Assembly (NCBI RefSeq): GCF_000156355.1
Contig: NZ_GG657897.1
Location: 1-40,154 of the forward strand
DNA: 40,154 nucleotides
Source of the DNA: Methylophaga thiooxydans DMS010
GTDB taxonomy: Bacteria > Pseudomonadota > Gammaproteobacteria > Nitrosococcales > Methylophagaceae
Direction of reading: 5' to 3'
A model generated the notes under the pieces. It saw only the letters and a program-made list of their open reading frames with translations. It was not told the DNA's origin and did no database searches. Position 1 is the stretch's first letter; each line of letters opens with the position of its first letter. A program made the translations under genes and the position numbers. Of the stretch, positions 1 through 7,761 are shown piece by piece.

Positions 1-48
1 TTAGTCAAGCATCTTCCCGATCTTTTTTGTGATATTTTCCATATTTTT

Positions 49-68
49 TTCGGGAAGTTTTTCCCGAA
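49..68. repeat. Short perfect inverted repeat TTCGGGAA/TTCCCGAA
   Basis: TTCGGGAA (49-56) and TTCCCGAA (61-68) form an 8-bp stem with a 4-nt loop. A third TTCCCGA lies at 13-19. No T-run follows on either strand, so it does not look like a terminator. It could be an operator for a gene to the left of the window or the edge of a repeat; function unknown. Confidence 0.4.
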
Positions 69-81
69 TCGTTAAGCCTAT

Positions 82-122
82 GAAAAAAAAGAAAAAAACA
101 AATTAGTGCCTTTTTTAGGCAC
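82..122 (-). terminator. Intrinsic terminator of gltX
   Basis: Read on the minus strand, a GTGCC/GGCAC stem (106-110 with 118-122) closes over an A-rich loop and is followed by a long T-rich tract (about 105 down to 82). The stem overlaps the gltX stop codon. Stem plus T-tract is the classic Rho-independent form. Confidence 0.75.
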
Positions 123-1521
123 GATCTTTGATCCATCCAATCGCTTTGCTGATTGCCGACAATGTGCGCTCACGACCTAATAAAGCCAGTGTCACATCCA
201 ACGACGGTGAAACAGTATTACCTGTAATTGCCACACGGATTGGTTGTGCCACTTTACCCATACCGACCTCATTGGCATCGGCACACGCTTTCACTTCCGT
301 ATGAACAGGTTCTGCTTGCCAGTCAGCGACCGCAGTCAGACGCGTAAGCATATCCTCTAATAACGGTAGACTTTTTTCATTAAGGTTCTTATTCGCTGCT
401 TTTTCATCATAGTCCGTCACCTCGACATAAAAGAAGCGACTGTTAGCCGCCATCTCCACCAGAGTCTTGGCGCGGTCTTGTTGAATGCTCACCACGTCTT
501 TTAAAGCCGGACCTGTTGCTGCCGGATCTATACCTAATTGCCCCATATGCCAGCTGAGATGATGAGCCACATGCTCAGACGTACTGTTTTTGATGTATTG
601 CTGATTTAACCAGAGTAGTTTTTCAGTATTAAAACTTGATGCTGCTTTATTGACATCTTCGATGTCGAAAAGCTGCGTCATTTCGTCAACACTAAAAACT
701 TCCTGATCGCCATGAGACCACCCGAGCCTTACCAGGTAATTGAGCAATGCTTCAGGCAAATAACCTTCATCTCGGTAACTCATCACGCTCACTGCACCAT
801 GACGTTTTGATAGGCGTGCGCCATCATCGCCTAAAATCATTGGCACATGGGCAAAAACCGGTGGTTCGGCCCCTAACGCACGGTATAGATTAATTTGTCT
901 GGGTGAGTTATTCAGATGATCATCCCCACGAATAACATGGGTCAACTTCATATCCATATCATCGACTACGACAGTCAGGTTATATGTGGGAGTGCCATCT
1001 GGTCGGGCGATAATCAGATCATCCAGCTCAGTATTTTTAAATTCCACATCGCCACGGATCACATCTTTAACAATCACACTACCTTCAATAGGATTTTTAA
1101 AGCGGATGACCGGATCCACACCCGGTTTAGCTTCAGTGCGATGACGGCAACGACCGTCATACCGAGGCTTTTGTTTATTGGCGCGTTGTTGTTCACGCAT
1201 CTCATCCAGCTCTTGTTTTGAGCAATAGCAATAATAGGCATCACCCTGATCCATTAATTGCTGAATGACTTCCTTATAACGATCGAAGCGTTGTGTTTGG
1301 TAAAAAGGCCCCTCATCGTACTCCAAGCCCAGCCATGTCATACCCTCCAGAATGGCATTAACCGACTCGGCTGAAGATCGCTCCAGATCCGTATCCTCAA
1401 TGCGAAGGATAAACTCACCACCATGTTTGCGGGCATAAAGCCATGAAAAAAGTGCTGTACGGGCACCACCAACATGCAGGTAACCAGTGGGGCTAGGAGC
1501 AAAACGCGTACGAATAGTCAT
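115..1521 (-). CDS. gltX: Glutamate--tRNA ligase (GluRS)
   Basis: Cytoplasmic class I aminoacyl-tRNA synthetase that charges tRNA-Glu with glutamate using ATP. The N-terminus has [16 protein letters not shown], the HIGH-type signature. The second ATP-binding signature is RLSKRHG, the KMSKS equivalent. The insert with CYC ... YDGRCRH matches the zinc-binding knuckle of the Escherichia coli enzyme. At 468 residues it is the usual family length. I chose the ATG at 1521 over the TTG three codons upstream because a GAGAG ribosome-binding site sits 10 nt before the ATG but almost touches the TTG. The gene is monocistronic with its own terminator and is divergent from the MBL-fold gene. A TACAAT on the minus strand (1570-1565) may be its -10 box, without a clear -35. 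Confidence 0.97.
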   Translation of the reverse strand: MTIRTRFAPSPTGYLHVGGARTALFSWLYARKHGGEFILRIEDTDLERSSAESVNAILEGMTWLGLEYDEGPFYQTQRFDRYKEVIQQLMDQGDAYYCYCSKQELDEMREQQRANKQKPRYDGRCRHRTEAKPGVDPVIRFKNPIEGSVIVKDVIRGDVEFKNTELDDLIIARPDGTPTYNLTVVVDDMDMKLTHVIRGDDHLNNSPRQINLYRALGAEPPVFAHVPMILGDDGARLSKRHGAVSVMSYRDEGYLPEALLNYLVRLGWSHGDQEVFSVDEMTQLFDIEDVNKAASSFNTEKLLWLNQQYIKNSTSEHVAHHLSWHMGQLGIDPAATGPALKDVVSIQQDRAKTLVEMAANSRFFYVEVTDYDEKAANKNLNEKSLPLLEDMLTRLTAVADWQAEPVHTEVKACADANEVGMGKVAQPIRVAITGNTVSPSLDVTLALLGRERTLSAISKAIGWIKDRA

Positions 1522-1603
1522 ATGTAACAAACTCTCAACTGGATAGTCTTGATAAAGGTGGGGTATTGTACCAGTTGCTTAAGATATATAAACGAGGAGA
1601 CTT

Positions 1604-2539
1604 ATGCTGTTAAGGAAATTAAGCCCAATCACGCTAGTCGTATCAATGCTGGCCAGCCAAGTCGCCTGTGCAGCAGAAGACTACTCGGTGCAAAAAGTCA
1701 CTGACGGTGTGTTTTATCACCAAGGCGTGCATGAAGATGCCACACCTGAAAACATAGGTGCCATCGCTAATGTCGGTTTTATTATTGGTGAAGATTGTGT
1801 TGCTGTCGTAGACAGCGGCGGTAGTTTCGCCGAAGGCCAACAATTAAAGCAAGCACTGAAGCGACAGACGAACAAACCAGTCTGTTTTGTTATTAATACT
1901 CACGTACATCCCGATCACGTTTTGGGTAATGCTGCTTTTACAGAATTCAATCCTATATATATAGGCCATGAAAAATTACCTGCCGCAATGGATTCTCGCA
2001 AAGATTTCTTTGATCGGGTTTTCTCCGAATCCTTAGGAGCTGCCTATATCGGTTCAGAATTTATTACCCCGACTCAAACCGTCAGTATTGGCTCACCGAT
2101 AACGATTGATTTAGGTAACCGTGAGCTTGAACTCACCGCCTATACCACTTCTCATACCGATCATGACTTAACGGTATTTGATAAATCCTCAAAAACACTC
2201 TGGACAGGCGATCTCTTGTTTATCGACCGTATACCGGCTCTGGATGGCAGCATTAATGGCTGGATCGAGAATCTGACACAACTGAAAAATAAAGATATTG
2301 AATATGCTGTGCCAGGCCATGGCCCTGCTGGTAAAGATAGCTATCAGGTAGGCTTAAGTGAACACCTGAATTACCTCGTAACCATTCGTGAACAGATACG
2401 CGCCATCATTAATGATTTCGGTACCATCGAAGAAGCCACTTCTACCGTCGGGCTTGACCAACAAGACAAATGGCTTTTGTTTGAGCACTATCACCGTCGT
2501 AATGTTACTGCTGCCTTTGTCGAACTTGAATGGGAATAA
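1604..2539 (+). CDS. Exported metallo-beta-lactamase-fold hydrolase, quinoprotein-relay (SoxH-like) type
   Basis: A likely periplasmic zinc hydrolase of 311 residues. An N-terminal signal peptide ends near the sequence ACAAED. The MBL metal motif THVHPDH gives H100, H102, D104 and H105. Later ligands fit TTSHTDHD, WTGDLLF and VPGHGPAG. Similar proteins are annotated as 'quinoprotein relay system zinc metallohydrolase' or SoxH-like and occur beside SoxYZ-like carriers in methylotrophs; their substrate is not established. GAGGAG precedes the ATG. The next gene, a SoxYZ-like fusion, begins 5 nt after the stop, so the two are cotranscribed. The link to quinoprotein alcohol dehydrogenases comes from the family context; no dehydrogenase gene lies in this window. 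Confidence 0.85.
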   Translation: MLLRKLSPITLVVSMLASQVACAAEDYSVQKVTDGVFYHQGVHEDATPENIGAIANVGFIIGEDCVAVVDSGGSFAEGQQLKQALKRQTNKPVCFVINTHVHPDHVLGNAAFTEFNPIYIGHEKLPAAMDSRKDFFDRVFSESLGAAYIGSEFITPTQTVSIGSPITIDLGNRELELTAYTTSHTDHDLTVFDKSSKTLWTGDLLFIDRIPALDGSINGWIENLTQLKNKDIEYAVPGHGPAGKDSYQVGLSEHLNYLVTIREQIRAIINDFGTIEEATSTVGLDQQDKWLLFEHYHRRNVTAAFVELEWE

Positions 2540-2544
2540 TTGCT

Positions 2545-3345
2545 ATGCATACTTTCCGTTACGTACTCACCACCGTTATTTTTAGTCTGGCATTGTTATC
2601 GACTGCCAATGCGGAGCAAGCCAATGAGCCCAGTGAAATGTGGCCTTCATTAAAACAAGCTTACTTCAATGACCGTCATATTCGCGAACAAGCCGATGAT
2701 TTACTAGAACTAGAGGCGCCTAAACGTGCTGAAGATGCAGCGATTGTTCCATTGCGCATCTACGCAAAGCATGCCCAAACAACTGCTCATTACATCCAAA
2801 ATCTGCATATCTTTATTGATAACAACCCCATGCCATACTCGGCTAATTTCACGCTGTCCCCGACCATGCAACAACTCGACATCGCCACCCGAGTGCGCGT
2901 GGATAGCTACACTCATATACGAGCCATCGCGGAAATGAATGATGGTAGCCTTCATATGGTCAGTCGCTTTGTGAAGGCTTCCGGCGGTTGCAGCGCTCCT
3001 GCGGGGAAAGATCAGGCCGCCGCTATCGCGCGACTGGGGAAGATGCAGATTCGTATGCGGAAAGCTGAAATTGGTCAGACAACACAAGCCCAGATTATTG
3101 TCAGCCACTCCAATAACAGTGGTTTGCAAATGGACTTAAAAACCCGCGGTTACATCCCTGCTCATTATGTAAAAACAATGCAGGTGATGTTTAATGAAAC
3201 ACCACTTATTAAATTAGATGCCGGTATTTCCATTAGTGAAGATCCCAGTATTCGTTTTCGGTTTACTCCCCAAGAAACTGGCGTGTTAACGGCAAAAGTC
3301 GTCGACAGCAAGGGAGAGATATTCATTCACGAAAAAGAAATCTAG
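2545..3345 (+). CDS. SoxYZ-like carrier fusion, quinoprotein-associated, copy 1
   Basis: A 266-residue exported protein whose N-terminal half resembles SoxY and C-terminal half SoxZ, the heterodimeric sulfur carrier of thiosulfate oxidation, here fused into one chain. A signal peptide ends near STANAEQ. The SoxY part ends in VKASGGCSAPAGKD; Cys149 lies where SoxY has the GGCGG carrier cysteine, but the motif is internal and altered. The SoxZ part starts at about KMQIRMRKAE and ends with PQETGVLTAKVVDSKGE. I start it at the ATG at 2545, with GGGAA 9 nt upstream and the MBL stop 5 nt before it, instead of an ATG inside the MBL gene. A closely similar second copy follows. No sulfur-oxidation soxABCD genes are near, which favours the quinoprotein-linked type over true Sox. 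Confidence 0.85.
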   Translation: MHTFRYVLTTVIFSLALLSTANAEQANEPSEMWPSLKQAYFNDRHIREQADDLLELEAPKRAEDAAIVPLRIYAKHAQTTAHYIQNLHIFIDNNPMPYSANFTLSPTMQQLDIATRVRVDSYTHIRAIAEMNDGSLHMVSRFVKASGGCSAPAGKDQAAAIARLGKMQIRMRKAEIGQTTQAQIIVSHSNNSGLQMDLKTRGYIPAHYVKTMQVMFNETPLIKLDAGISISEDPSIRFRFTPQETGVLTAKVVDSKGEIFIHEKEI

Positions 3346-3356
3346 TGCATTTGTAG

Positions 3357-3371
3357 TGGGAACTTTTCCCA
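3357..3371 (+). other. Small hairpin between the two SoxYZ-like genes
   Basis: TGGGAA (3357-3362) and TTCCCA (3366-3371) form a perfect 6-bp stem with a 3-nt loop in the 92-nt gap between the tandem carrier genes. No T-run follows. It could stabilise the upstream mRNA end or reduce read-through; this is inferred only. Confidence 0.35.
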
Positions 3372-3437
3372 GACCACACTAATCGAAATGTGTATAACTA
3401 TATAAATATTACTAATTTAAAGAGTTTGGAGAGAGCA

Positions 3438-4235
3438 ATGTTAAGTCGTTTATTATCCGTTCTATTATTCAGCTTGCCATTATTACTGATGGGAGGCACA
3501 GCTCAAGCTGCGACCCCCAAAGAGCCACTATGGCCATCACTTAAAGTGGCTTACTTCGGAGATAAGGAAATCCGTGAAAACGCTAATGACCTGATGGTGA
3601 TTGAAGCACCGAAACGCGCCGAAGATGCTGCGATAGTTCCGATTAGCATAAAATCTATAGCACCGCAGACGGCGGATCGCTATATCAAAAATATTCATTT
3701 TATTATTGATAACAATCCCATGCCTTATTCTGCAAACTTTAAGTTGTCTCCAGAGTTAGGCATGGTGGATATTTCAACTCGCATGCGCGTTGACCAATAT
3801 ACCTATGTACGAGCGGTTGCTGAAATGAATGATGGCAGCCTGCATATGGTGTCACGATTTGTGAAAGCCTCGGGGGGGTGTAGCGCCCCTGCCGGTAAAG
3901 ATGCCGCTGCTGCATTAGCGCGAATGGGAAAAATGCAAATTCGTATGCGTCAGCCTACTGTGGGCGAACCAACACAAGCACAGGTTATTGTCAGTCATCC
4001 TAACTACAGCGGCCTGCAATATGACCAAAAGGCACGCAAATATATTCCAGCTCACTATGTGAAAAACATCGACATCATGTACAACGATAAAACGTTGATT
4101 ACTGTTGATGCCGGTATCTCTCTGAGTGAAGATCCCAGCGTACGTTTTACCTTCACTCCAGAAGGGCCTGGTAAGCTCAAAGCTGTCATTCATGACAGTC
4201 AAGAACAAGAATTCAGTCTCGAGAAAGAAATCTGA
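3438..4235 (+). CDS. SoxYZ-like carrier fusion, quinoprotein-associated, copy 2
   Basis: A 265-residue paralogue of the preceding gene with the same order: signal peptide (ending near TAQAATP), SoxY-like half, VKASGGCSAPAGKD with Cys148, then a SoxZ-like half beginning KMQIRMRQPT. The NNPMPYSANF, AEMNDGSLHMVSRF and AHYVK blocks are identical or nearly so in both copies, which points to a tandem duplication. GGAGAGAG lies just before the ATG at 3438; an in-frame ATG 16 codons upstream lacks such a site and would bury the signal peptide. It is the last gene of the block and is followed by a strong terminator. The carried group and partner are unknown. Confidence 0.85.
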   Translation: MLSRLLSVLLFSLPLLLMGGTAQAATPKEPLWPSLKVAYFGDKEIRENANDLMVIEAPKRAEDAAIVPISIKSIAPQTADRYIKNIHFIIDNNPMPYSANFKLSPELGMVDISTRMRVDQYTYVRAVAEMNDGSLHMVSRFVKASGGCSAPAGKDAAAALARMGKMQIRMRQPTVGEPTQAQVIVSHPNYSGLQYDQKARKYIPAHYVKNIDIMYNDKTLITVDAGISLSEDPSVRFTFTPEGPGKLKAVIHDSQEQEFSLEKEI

Positions 4236-4257
4236 GTTCTGCTTCTCTCGTAACCAT

Positions 4258-4285
4258 AAAAAAGGCCGCTAATGCGGCCTTTTTT
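4258..4285. terminator. Bidirectional intrinsic terminator
   Basis: AAAAAAGGCCGC - TAAT - GCGGCCTTTTTT is a perfect stem with A- and T-runs at either end, placed between two convergent genes. It can stop transcription from both sides. Confidence 0.9.
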
Positions 4286-4306
4286 GTAGTAGATTTAAAC
4301 CTTAAT

Positions 4307-4654
4307 TCATTTAATACGGCACGCTTTATACGCTTCCGCTGATGTTTTTTCGTAAAGCTTTAAACCTGTTTGGATATTTTTGTCATCGCGAAACGTCGCA
4401 CCGCGATCAGCAGGCAAGTTTTTATACATAAAACCAACGCTGATATCTTCAAATTCTTTTTGACTGAATACCTCTGCCAATTTATCAACAACGCATGAAC
4501 ACTTGTGCGTGCCTTCGTAGACATTCATTTCATTTGCAGCCATGCAATCCATGACAAATTGAACTCGCGTAGCTGTCGAAAAATCATTCGACATTGCCAT
4601 TGTCGGCAAAATCATCATGCCAGCAGCAATCAAGCCTGTACCTGCAATCTTCAT
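4307..4654 (-). CDS. Small secreted cysteine-containing protein, unknown function
   Basis: A 115-residue protein I do not recognise by name. The first 21 or so residues (MKIAGTGLIAAGMMILPTMAMSN) form a clear signal peptide, so the product is probably periplasmic. The mature part has four cysteines: one in MDCMAAN, a CSC pair, and one in KACRIK at the C-terminus. That is enough for two disulfides or a metal site; no CxxCH haem motif is present. A strong AGGAGAG ribosome-binding site precedes the ATG. It converges on the SoxYZ-like genes and is divergent from the mtdA-like gene, so a role in periplasmic methanol or formaldehyde metabolism is possible but rests only on location. Confidence 0.75.
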   Translation of the reverse strand: MKIAGTGLIAAGMMILPTMAMSNDFSTATRVQFVMDCMAANEMNVYEGTHKCSCVVDKLAEVFSQKEFEDISVGFMYKNLPADRGATFRDDKNIQTGLKLYEKTSAEAYKACRIK

Positions 4655-4778
4655 TTATCTCTCCTAATTTTATAGTTGTATGACGACTCATTTGTGACTG
4701 GTCGCTTATTGATAAGTTCCTGTTTGCGAAATTGTGTAAACAAGTTAAAAATCTCAATACTACAGGAAAATATTCGTC

Positions 4779-4795
4779 TAATCTGCAGCAGATTA
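4779..4795. promoter_or_regulatory. Candidate operator: TAATCTG-CAG-CAGATTA
   Basis: A perfect 7-bp inverted repeat with a 3-nt spacer, in the 241-bp divergent region between the small secreted protein gene and the mtdA-like gene, about 100 nt before the latter. GCAGCAG within it also has a distant partner CTGCTGC at about 4821-4827. The rest of the region is AT-rich with no convincing gene. A dimeric regulator site is plausible; no family can be named. Confidence 0.35.
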
Positions 4796-4895
4796 TATTC
4801 AAAAACAGGTGTTTATTTTCACTGCTGCGCAACATCAGGTAAAATTCAGCGTTTATTATAGAACCTAAGCCGCTTAGCGGGCAGGAGAGAATAAG

Positions 4896-5762
4896 ATGAA
4901 AAAACTGTTACTGCACTTGGACACCGATCCTGTTGCAAGCACCTTTGATCAAGCGGTTGCGTATGATTCCGGCGTCGATAACATCATTGCCTATGGCGGT
5001 GCAACGCGAGATAACGTCACGCCACATGTCCACGGTATGATTTTTACGCGTGGCGGTAAAAGCCTCAAAAACAGCGCAATCTTTATTGGTGGCTCCAATG
5101 TCGCAGCCAGTGACTTGGTAGGTGAAGCAGTCAAAAAAGCGTTTTTCGGTCCTGTTCGCGTATCAGTAATGTTGGATCCGAACGGTTCGAATACCACCGC
5201 TGCCGCCATCGTACGTAAAGTGCTGACTGACTTCGATGTAAAAGGTAAAAACGTTGTCATCTTAGGCTCAGGCCCAGTGGGTCAACGAAGCGCTCTGTAT
5301 CTGTTGAAGGAAGGAGCCGCTAAAGTCACCATGACATCTCGAAGCATGCAACGCACCAAAGCGATTACCGAAGAGATGAAAGCAAACTACGGCGTTGATG
5401 TCACCCCCGGTGAAACACGCAGCGACGAAGCCGTTAAACAACTACTAGCCGATGCCCATGTTGCTATTGCCGCTGGGCCTGCTGGTGTTTGTGTGATCCC
5501 TGAAGCGGCACTACAAAATAACTCATCTCTGGAAGTCATTGCGGATGTGAATGCTGTGCCACCACTGGGGGTAGCAGGCATTGAAGTGATGGATAATGGC
5601 ACTGAAAAAAATGGCATCCGTCATTATGGTGCTATCGCAATTGGTGGCTTTAAAATGAAGGTCCATCAAGGCGCTGTTTCGTCGCTGTTTGACAGCAATG
5701 AGCAGTTCTTGGACGAAACCACTATTTATGACATTGCCTGCAAGATTGATAACGCACAGTGA
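4896..5762 (+). CDS. mtdA: MtdA-like methylene-tetrahydromethanopterin/tetrahydrofolate dehydrogenase
   Basis: A 288-residue cytoplasmic dehydrogenase that oxidises methylene-H4MPT (and, in characterised MtdA, methylene-H4F) to the methenyl form with NADP. The N-terminus (KKLLLHLDTDPVASTFD, then FTRGGKS and AIFIGGSN) and the LDPNGSNTTAAA block follow Methylorubrum extorquens MtdA much more closely than MtdB, and the length equals that of MtdA. The Rossmann segment is VVILGSGPVGQRSA. ADVNAVPPLG near the C-terminus is shared with MtdB. GGAGAGA precedes the ATG. It is the first gene of the H4MPT block; its stop overlaps the GTG of the beta-RFAP synthase gene. Cofactor choice and whether folate is a substrate cannot be read from sequence, and a betaproteobacterial MtdC-type enzyme is the main alternative. 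Confidence 0.85.
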   Translation: MKKLLLHLDTDPVASTFDQAVAYDSGVDNIIAYGGATRDNVTPHVHGMIFTRGGKSLKNSAIFIGGSNVAASDLVGEAVKKAFFGPVRVSVMLDPNGSNTTAAAIVRKVLTDFDVKGKNVVILGSGPVGQRSALYLLKEGAAKVTMTSRSMQRTKAITEEMKANYGVDVTPGETRSDEAVKQLLADAHVAIAAGPAGVCVIPEAALQNNSSLEVIADVNAVPPLGVAGIEVMDNGTEKNGIRHYGAIAIGGFKMKVHQGAVSSLFDSNEQFLDETTIYDIACKIDNAQ

Positions 5763-6787
5763 AACCAGACCAAGCTGAATCCCCGGCACTGATGAACACC
5801 GTCAGTGTCAGGGCTCCGGCAAGACTCCACCTTGGATTTTTAGATCTTAATGCCAGCCAAGGCCGTAAGTTCGGTAGTATTGGTTTGGCTATTGATAGCC
5901 ACTACACTGAGATCAGCATTTCAAAAGCCAAAGAAAATCGTATTCATGGCGCTCAGCTCTCAGAAGAAACCCAGGCACGTTTAGAAAAAATTCGTCAGCG
6001 TTTTTACCAAGCCTTAGGGCAAAACATCCCACCTGATCAGCAGCAAACACTGATTGAGGTTAAACAACAAATTCCAGAGCATGCCGGTCTCGGCTCTGGC
6101 ACGCAGTTGGCATTAACCTTAGGCACTGCACTAGCAAGCTTCCATCATCTTTCTATAGATACGCCAACCTTGGCGCAAAAACTGGGACGTGGAAAACGTT
6201 CTGGTATTGGCGTGGCTACCTTTGACCAGGGTGGGTTTATTGTTGATGGCGGTCTTAAACCCGATCAAACCGTGCCTCCCTTACTTATGCATCAGTCGTA
6301 TCCTGACGACTGGCGTATTGTGTTGATCATGGATCCCGCCCATCAGGGTATTCATGGCAAAAATGAATCAACCGCGTTTAAAACATTGCCCATTTTCCCG
6401 CTAGAGAACTCACGCACGATATGCCATCTGACTCTCATGCAAATGTTGCCGGCACTCATCGAGCGCGATATTGACGAATTCGGTCAGGCGATTACGGATA
6501 TTCAGACGTTGGTGGGCGATCATTTTGCCGCGGCGCAAGGTGGCCGCTATACCAGCCAGATTGTTGCTCGTTGTCTGGAACAAGCACAGGACCTTGGCCA
6601 CAAAGGTATTGCCCAAAGTTCATGGGGGCCAACCGGTTGTGTTTTTGTCGAAAGTGATGCCCACGCACAACAACTGATTAACGCATTACACAACACAACA
6701 CTTGCCCAACCCAGTAATTCGCGGCAACCTATGTTTATTACCGCCCGTTGTGACAATCACGGTGCCATCGTTGAAACATTAAGATGA
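5759..6787 (+). CDS. Beta-ribofuranosylaminobenzene 5'-phosphate (beta-RFAP) synthase
   Basis: First committed enzyme of methanopterin synthesis; it joins 4-hydroxybenzoate or p-aminobenzoate to phosphoribosyl pyrophosphate with loss of CO2 in the aminobenzoate case. It is a GHMP-kinase-fold protein: the start VRAPARLHLGFLDLN and the glycine loop EHAGLGSGTQLAL (about residues 108-120) are typical, as are GKRSGIGVATFDQGGF and the C-terminal SSWGPTGCVF. At 342 residues it is of family length. The GTG start makes a GTGA overlap with the mtdA-like stop, implying translational coupling. An ATG at 5792 is an equally possible start, since the conserved domain begins just after it and neither has a strong ribosome-binding site. 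Its presence shows that the cell makes its own H4MPT. Confidence 0.9.
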   Translation: MKPDQAESPALMNTVSVRAPARLHLGFLDLNASQGRKFGSIGLAIDSHYTEISISKAKENRIHGAQLSEETQARLEKIRQRFYQALGQNIPPDQQQTLIEVKQQIPEHAGLGSGTQLALTLGTALASFHHLSIDTPTLAQKLGRGKRSGIGVATFDQGGFIVDGGLKPDQTVPPLLMHQSYPDDWRIVLIMDPAHQGIHGKNESTAFKTLPIFPLENSRTICHLTLMQMLPALIERDIDEFGQAITDIQTLVGDHFAAAQGGRYTSQIVARCLEQAQDLGHKGIAQSSWGPTGCVFVESDAHAQQLINALHNTTLAQPSNSRQPMFITARCDNHGAIVETLR

Positions 6788-6843
6788 GGCTGGCTATGAT
6801 CTCATCCAACACCGCTTTTAGATTTTCATTTTAAGGAATTACC

Positions 6844-7749
6844 ATGTCCAAACGTTCTATCATTCACATGATCAACCCGATGAAGCACAACAGCCCGTTT
6901 GATATCAATATGGCGCTGGATGCTGGTTACGATGTTCTGATGCCTTATCAGCACGTCAAACTCGAAGAAGTATCTGGCTTGACGCAAGATGCGATTTTCT
7001 CGCGTGGCCCTTCTGGCGTTAAGAAAACCGGTATGTTTATTGGTGGTCGAGATATCGGTCTGGCGATGGATATGTTGGACGCTGCTAAAAAAGCAATGGT
7101 GCCACCATTTGAAATTTCAGTGTTCGCTGATCCCAGTGGTGCCTTTACCACCGCTGCCGCATTGGTTGCTTGTGTTGAACGGGAACTGAAAAAGAACTTT
7201 AATAAAGGCTACGAAGGTACCAAAGCCGTCGTGTTTGGTGGTACAGGTCCAGTAGGTCTGGCAACTGCTGTCATTGCAGCATTGCAAGGGGCTGACACAA
7301 CGATCGTGGATCACTTCTCAATTGATACCGCACTTGAATTTGCTGAAGAAGCAAAACGTCGTTACGGCGTACAACTACGCGCTACCACCGCCGCTTCTGA
7401 TGCTGATAAAGCCCGTTTGCTTTCCGATGCTGAAGCCGTATTTTGTACAGCCAAGGCCGGTATTCAAGTATTGAATGCCTCTGTCTTGTCCGATGCCAAA
7501 CAACTAAAAGTCGCAGGTGATGTAAACGCCGTGCCGCCACTGGGTATCGAAGGGGTTGAATTGATGGATTCCGGCACCCCGCTTCTTCTCGCTAAAAACT
7601 CACCCAATGCCGTGGGTATCGGTGCCTTGGCTGTTGGTAATGTGAAATACAAACTTCAGCAAGCCTTACTAAGAGAAACTTTGGAAGCAGAAAAGCCCGT
7701 CTATCTGGACTTCCGTAATGCCTTTGAAGGTGCACGTAAACTGGCCTAA
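6844..7749 (+). CDS. mtdB: NAD(P)-dependent methylene-tetrahydromethanopterin dehydrogenase MtdB
   Basis: A 301-residue cytoplasmic enzyme of H4MPT-linked formaldehyde oxidation, converting methylene-H4MPT to methenyl-H4MPT. The start (RSIIHMINPMKHNSPFDINMALDAG) and the blocks TQDAIFSRGP, FADPSGAFTTAAA, VGIGALAVGNVKYK and YLDFRNAF follow Methylorubrum MtdB closely. The dinucleotide-binding loop is VVFGGTGPVGLATA. AAGGAAT precedes the ATG by 7 nt. It lies 56 nt after the beta-RFAP synthase gene and 12 nt before the ATP-grasp gene, all in one direction. It is a paralogue of the gene at 4896-5762, so the cell carries both the MtdA-like and the MtdB type side by side. Confidence 0.93.
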   Translation: MSKRSIIHMINPMKHNSPFDINMALDAGYDVLMPYQHVKLEEVSGLTQDAIFSRGPSGVKKTGMFIGGRDIGLAMDMLDAAKKAMVPPFEISVFADPSGAFTTAAALVACVERELKKNFNKGYEGTKAVVFGGTGPVGLATAVIAALQGADTTIVDHFSIDTALEFAEEAKRRYGVQLRATTAASDADKARLLSDAEAVFCTAKAGIQVLNASVLSDAKQLKVAGDVNAVPPLGIEGVELMDSGTPLLLAKNSPNAVGIGALAVGNVKYKLQQALLRETLEAEKPVYLDFRNAFEGARKLA

Positions 7750-7761
7750 GCCGATTCGCTG

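Noticed and set aside
2710..3129. A 139-codon open frame antisense to the first SoxYZ-like gene
   Set aside because: It lies wholly within a well-supported exported protein gene and its translation has no recognisable features.
4676..4861. A short open frame in the divergent region before the mtdA-like gene
   Set aside because: The translation is low in pattern, has no binding site, and covers the promoter and operator-like repeat.
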